Translations under genes and position numbers: made by a program
Shown here: positions 60,874-64,000 of the stretch, piece by piece
Position numbering within the stretch: the stretch's first letter is position 1
Layout: each line of letters starts with the position of its first letter
The notes under the pieces: model-generated
The model's input: only the letters and a program-made list of their open reading frames with translations
Told to the model about the DNA's origin: nothing
Database searches by the model: none
NCBI GenBank assembly: GCA_031548365.1
Contig: JAVBRD010000020.1
Coordinates: forward strand, 1-64,000
Origin: JAVBRD01 sp031548365
GTDB lineage: Bacteria; Bacillota; Clostridia; Christensenellales; UBA1750
Length of the DNA: 64,000 nucleotides
Direction: 5' to 3'

Positions 60874-63516
60874 TTACTTTTTAGCGCTCTTCTCTTCGAT
60901 GACTGCGTGGGCTGCCGCGAGTCGCGCGATCGGCACGCGGAAGGGCGAGCAGGACACGTAGTTGAGGCCCAGCTTGTGACAGAAAATCACCGAACTCGGA
61001 TCCCCGCCGTGCTCGCCGCAGATGCCCAGCTTGATGCCCGGGCGCGTCGCGCGGCCAAGGTCGCACGCCATCTTCATCAGCTTGCCGACGCCGATTTGAT
61101 CGACGCGGGCGAACGGATCGCTTTCGAAAATTTTCTTGGCGTAATAGTCGTCCAGGAATTTCCCGGCGTCATCGCGCGAGAAGCCGAACGTCATCTGCGT
61201 GAGGTCGTTCGTGCCAAAGGAGAAGAACTCAGCCTCGCCGGCGATCTCATCGGCGGTCAGCGCGGCGCGTGGAACCTCGATCATCGTGCCGACCATGTAC
61301 TCGACCTTCTTGCCCTTTTCTGCCATGACGGCCTCGGCGGTCTTGACGACGATGTCCTTGACGTACTTGAGTTCTTTGACCTCGCCGACCAGCGGGATCA
61401 TGATCTCGGGGATGACGGCCATGCCGGTCTCGGCGATGACTTCAATCGCAGCTTCGATGACCGCGCGGGTCTGCATCTCGGCGATCTCAGGGTACGTCAC
61501 GCTCAGGCGGCATCCGCGGTGTCCGAGCATGGGGTTGAACTCATGCAGGGAATCGATCGTCTGGATGATGTCGGCGCTGGTGACGTTAAGCTCTTTAGCG
61601 AGCGCGTCGATGGCGACGGCATCGTCCTTTTGCGGGAGGAACTCATGAAGCGGCGGATCCAGGAAACGAATGGTCACAGGATGACCCTTCATCGCCTTGA
61701 AGATGCCCGCGAAATCCTTGCGCTGCATGGGCAGGAGCTTGTTCAGCGCCTTGCGGCGTTTCTCCTCGGAGTCCGAGAGAATCATCTCGCGCATTGTGGG
61801 GATGCGGTCGGCGTCGAAGAACATGTGCTCTGTGCGGCACAGGCCGATGCCTTCCGCGCCGAACTCTATGGCTTTCGCAGCGTCGTGAGGCGTATCGGCG
61901 TTGGTGCGCACCTTGAGCTTGCGGACCGCGTCGGCCCAGCCCATCAGCGTCGCGAAATCGCCGGAAACCTCGGCTTCGACCGTGGGGAGAGACTGCCCGT
62001 AGACATTGCCGGTGGATCCATCGAGACTCATGAACTCGCCTTCGGAATAGACCTTGCCAGCAATCTTGCAGGTCTTGGTGTCTTCGTCGATGTGCGCGTC
62101 CGAGCAGCCTGCAACGCAGCAAGTGCCCATGCCGCGCGCGACAACCGCCGCGTGGGAAGTCATGCCTCCACGAGCGGTCAGGATGCCCTGGGCGGCGTAC
62201 ATGCCTTCGATGTCCTCAGGGCTGGTCTCCTCACGTAGAAGAAGCACTTTTTGCCCGGCTTTTGCTGCCTTAACCGCGTCATCGGCCGTGAAATAGATCT
62301 GTCCGCACGCCGCGCCCGGAGACGCCGGCAGACCTTTGGCAATGGGATTGGCGGCTTTCATCGCCTTTGAGTCAAACTGCGGGTGGAGGAGGGCGTCGAG
62401 CTGCTTGGGCTCGACTTTCATAATGGCTTCTTCTTTGGTGAGCATGCCTTCATTGACCAGATCAACCGCGAGTTTGACAGCGGCGGCGGCGGTGCGCTTG
62501 CCGTTTCTTGTCTGGAGCATGAAGAGCTTTCCGCGCTCAATGGTGAACTCCATGTCCTGCATGTCGCGATAGTGGCTCTCAAGCTTGTTGGCGATGTCTG
62601 CAAACTGCTTATAGACCTCGGGCATGTCCCGGTCAAGTGTCGCGATGGGCTGGGGCGTGCGAATGCCCGCGACGACGTCCTCGCCCTGCGCGTTCATCAG
62701 ATATTCGCCGTAAAGCTTGCGCTCACCGGTCGACGGGTTGCGCGTGAACGCCACGCCCGTGCCGGAGTCGTTGCCCATGTTGCCGAAGACCATGGACTGC
62801 ACGTTCACCGCGGTTCCCCACGACGCGGGAATGTCGTTCATGCGGCGATAGACGATAGCGCGCGGGTTATCCCATGAACGGAACACGGCCTTGACGGCTT
62901 CCATGAGCTGTGCCTTGGGCTCCTGCGGGAAATCCACGCCTTTTTCTTTTTTGTAAAGCGCCTTGAATTCCGCGACAACCTGCTTTAGGTTCTCTGCGTT
63001 CAGGTCGGTGTCCATCTTCGCGCCGACGCTCACCTTGATTTTGTCAAAGATCTTGTCGAACTTGATCTTGTCCACTTCCATCACGACATCGGAGAACATC
63101 GTGATGAAACGGCGGTAGCTGTCATACGCGAACCGCTCATTGCCCGTGAGTGCTGCGAGTCCCACGACAGTCTCATCGTTGAGGCCGAGGTTGAGAATCG
63201 TGTCCATCATGCCAGGCATGGACGCGCGTGCGCCTGAGCGCACGGACACGAGGAAGGGGTTGCCCTTGTCGCCAAAGCTTTTGCCCTGCTGCTTTTCGAT
63301 GGTCGCGAGCGCGGCATAAATCTGGTCGACAATTTCCTGGGCGATGGTCTTTCCATCATCGTAGTAACGCGTGCAAGCCTCGGTGCTCACTGTGAAGCCT
63401 TGAGGCACGGGAAGTCCCAGCCCGGTCATTTCGGCAAGGTTCGCGCCTTTGCCGCCGAGCAGCGCCTTCATGCCCGCGTTGCCCTCGGAAAACAGATAAA
63501 CGTACTTTGTTGCCAT
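60874..63516 (-). CDS. ppdK: pyruvate, phosphate dikinase
   Basis: Interconverts pyruvate + ATP + Pi and PEP + AMP + PPi; in anaerobes it serves glycolysis or gluconeogenesis. N-terminal ATP-grasp (LLGGKGANLAEM), central phospho-His domain GGMTSHAAVVARGMG, and a C-terminal PEP/pyruvate barrel with GLCRTEHMF and the catalytic Cys in GICGEHGGDP. 880 residues, normal. AGGAGG six bases before the ATG. Confidence 0.98.
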   Translation of the reverse strand: MATKYVYLFSEGNAGMKALLGGKGANLAEMTGLGLPVPQGFTVSTEACTRYYDDGKTIAQEIVDQIYAALATIEKQQGKSFGDKGNPFLVSVRSGARASMPGMMDTILNLGLNDETVVGLAALTGNERFAYDSYRRFITMFSDVVMEVDKIKFDKIFDKIKVSVGAKMDTDLNAENLKQVVAEFKALYKKEKGVDFPQEPKAQLMEAVKAVFRSWDNPRAIVYRRMNDIPASWGTAVNVQSMVFGNMGNDSGTGVAFTRNPSTGERKLYGEYLMNAQGEDVVAGIRTPQPIATLDRDMPEVYKQFADIANKLESHYRDMQDMEFTIERGKLFMLQTRNGKRTAAAAVKLAVDLVNEGMLTKEEAIMKVEPKQLDALLHPQFDSKAMKAANPIAKGLPASPGAACGQIYFTADDAVKAAKAGQKVLLLREETSPEDIEGMYAAQGILTARGGMTSHAAVVARGMGTCCVAGCSDAHIDEDTKTCKIAGKVYSEGEFMSLDGSTGNVYGQSLPTVEAEVSGDFATLMGWADAVRKLKVRTNADTPHDAAKAIEFGAEGIGLCRTEHMFFDADRIPTMREMILSDSEEKRRKALNKLLPMQRKDFAGIFKAMKGHPVTIRFLDPPLHEFLPQKDDAVAIDALAKELNVTSADIIQTIDSLHEFNPMLGHRGCRLSVTYPEIAEMQTRAVIEAAIEVIAETGMAVIPEIMIPLVGEVKELKYVKDIVVKTAEAVMAEKGKKVEYMVGTMIEVPRAALTADEIAGEAEFFSFGTNDLTQMTFGFSRDDAGKFLDDYYAKKIFESDPFARVDQIGVGKLMKMACDLGRATRPGIKLGICGEHGGDPSSVIFCHKLGLNYVSCSPFRVPIARLAAAHAVIEEKSAKK

Positions 63517-63566
63517 TCGTATCCTCCTCTTAAGAATACCACTTATGTCTCTTTTTACAATTTTTT

Positions 63567-63595
63567 AGTTTACAGCATTGTGCCACGAATATCAA
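63567..63595 (-). promoter_or_regulatory. ppdK promoter
   Basis: Minus-strand TTGATA (63590-63595), 17 bases, TAAACT (63567-63572), in an AT-rich gap. Confidence 0.7.
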
Positions 63596-63610
63596 GGCTT
63601 TTATTCCTAA

Positions 63611-63628
63611 ATGAACAATAATCGTTCA
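63611..63628 (-). terminator. weak hairpin after the GH116-like gene
   Basis: Minus strand TGAAC-GATTATT-GTTCA then TTTAGG. Short AT-rich stem; tentative. Confidence 0.4.
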
Positions 63629-63644
63629 CATTGCGCCACGGCCT

Positions 63645-64000
63645 CTAGCCCAGCGCAAGCGTCAGCTTCTCCCCCGCTTTGATGACGGCAGTGTTAGGAA
63701 ACGCGATTCTGCCGTTATTCACGGTGAACGCGAGCTCGGTGTTTTTTTTGACACCGGTTACCGCTAATACAAAAGGCAGGTTGAGCGCATCGACCGGAAG
63801 GGTACCTGCGCGCACGTCCAGCACAACTTTCTCGGTGCTGTACGCAAAAACGCCCCATCCCTGCGGGAGAAAGAACGGGCAGGCAAATCCCTCTTTGAGC
63901 GCGGGCGGGTTAAACGTCAACTCGTTTTTCGTCATATCGGCGATGAAGCCGCAAAAAGCGGGGATGAGTGCGAACGCCGCGAGCGAGCGGGCATAATTTG
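63645..64000 (-). CDS. C-terminal fragment of a GH116-like glycoside hydrolase (5' end outside the window)
   Basis: The frame is open from the window edge to the stop: NYARSLAAFALIPAFCGF at the edge, then LTFNPPALKEGFACPFFLPQ, GWGVFAYS and a final beta domain. The pairing Y-x-R-S-L-A...L-x-G-F followed by LTF-x-P and GWG is what I recall of the C-termini of GH116 beta-glucosidase/xylosidase (glucosylceramidase-like) proteins. The Met at 63935 is internal. Roughly 118 residues visible; family assignment moderate. Confidence 0.6.
   Translation of the reverse strand, partial: NYARSLAAFALIPAFCGFIADMTKNELTFNPPALKEGFACPFFLPQGWGVFAYSTEKVVLDVRAGTLPVDALNLPFVLAVTGVKKNTELAFTVNNGRIAFPNTAVIKAGEKLTLALG

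Noticed and set aside
60907..62238. 443-residue open frame opposite ppdK
   Set aside because: Exact antisense of a certain gene; composition (Asp/Leu/Gly-rich) is that of a mirror frame in high-GC DNA, and it has no family motif.
1..64000. CRISPR array, prophage or integrative element
   Set aside because: No regularly spaced direct repeats, no integrase, capsid or terminase-like proteins, and gene orders are core chromosomal.

Overview
The window reads as chromosome of a high-GC (about 60 percent by eye), low-complexity-poor member of the Firmicutes, most likely a spore-forming or formerly spore-forming clostridial lineage. Support: the orders dgt-dnaG-rpoD-trmK-nif3-zinc ribbon-rnpB, tilS-hpt-ftsH, lepA-hemW and mrnC-thyX-rlmB-yacP-(...)-sigH; a SigH-type sigma factor; AddB rather than RecC; mini-RNase III, ThyX, DegV and a BofC-like membrane protein; type A RNase P RNA; pyruvate phosphate dikinase. 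Placement near the high-GC gut clades (for example Christensenellales-like) is a guess. Sigma-A promoters are easy to read (TTGNNN-17-TANNNT), and Shine-Dalgarno spacing sets many starts, several of them TTG or GTG.

Layout. 1-2.65 kb (minus): the N-terminal end of an IS1182-like transposase abutting the glmM 3' end, then glmM and trxB. 2.74-10.4 kb (plus): a tightly overlapping run of GH42 beta-galactosidase, a solitary DNA methyltransferase, a sugar-phosphate isomerase and DegV; then phosphofructokinase and an RlmD-type 23S rRNA methyltransferase. 10.6-12 kb (minus): trmL and an EamA transporter. 12.1-19.5 kb (plus): an Old Yellow Enzyme homologue, an ABC ATPase with altered motifs, an unusual FtsX-like coiled-coil permease, an MFS transporter, a polysaccharide deacetylase and a zinc-site UroD/MtaA-like protein. 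19.5-38.4 kb (minus): hemW, lepA, GNAT, BofC-like, ftsH, hpt, tilS, an Fe-S aldo/keto reductase, a ComEA-like protein, uxuA, and a 2.7-kilo-residue cyclic beta-1,2-glucan synthase-like protein. 38.4-44.2 kb: a HAD phosphatase, rpsT (opposite strand), rpmB, addB and a second TIM-barrel isomerase. 44.5-64 kb (minus): the housekeeping block from a GH116 fragment and ppdK down to sigH and a THUMP-like methyltransferase.

The most interesting locus is 46.27-49.04 kb. Between yacP and sigH, which are normally close neighbours in Firmicutes, sits an overlapping trio: a divergent tRNA-guanine transglycosylase, a homologue of the ArmA/Rmt aminoglycoside-resistance 16S rRNA m7G1405 methyltransferases, and RsmI, which methylates C1402 three bases away in the decoding centre. 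Also notable are the orphan DNA methyltransferase coupled to sugar genes, the ATPase-permease pair with a Pro-Thr-Pro linker and two coiled coils, an Fe-S aldo/keto reductase lacking the catalytic Tyr and Lys, and the giant glucan synthase. No CRISPR array, prophage, tRNA or riboswitch was recognised.
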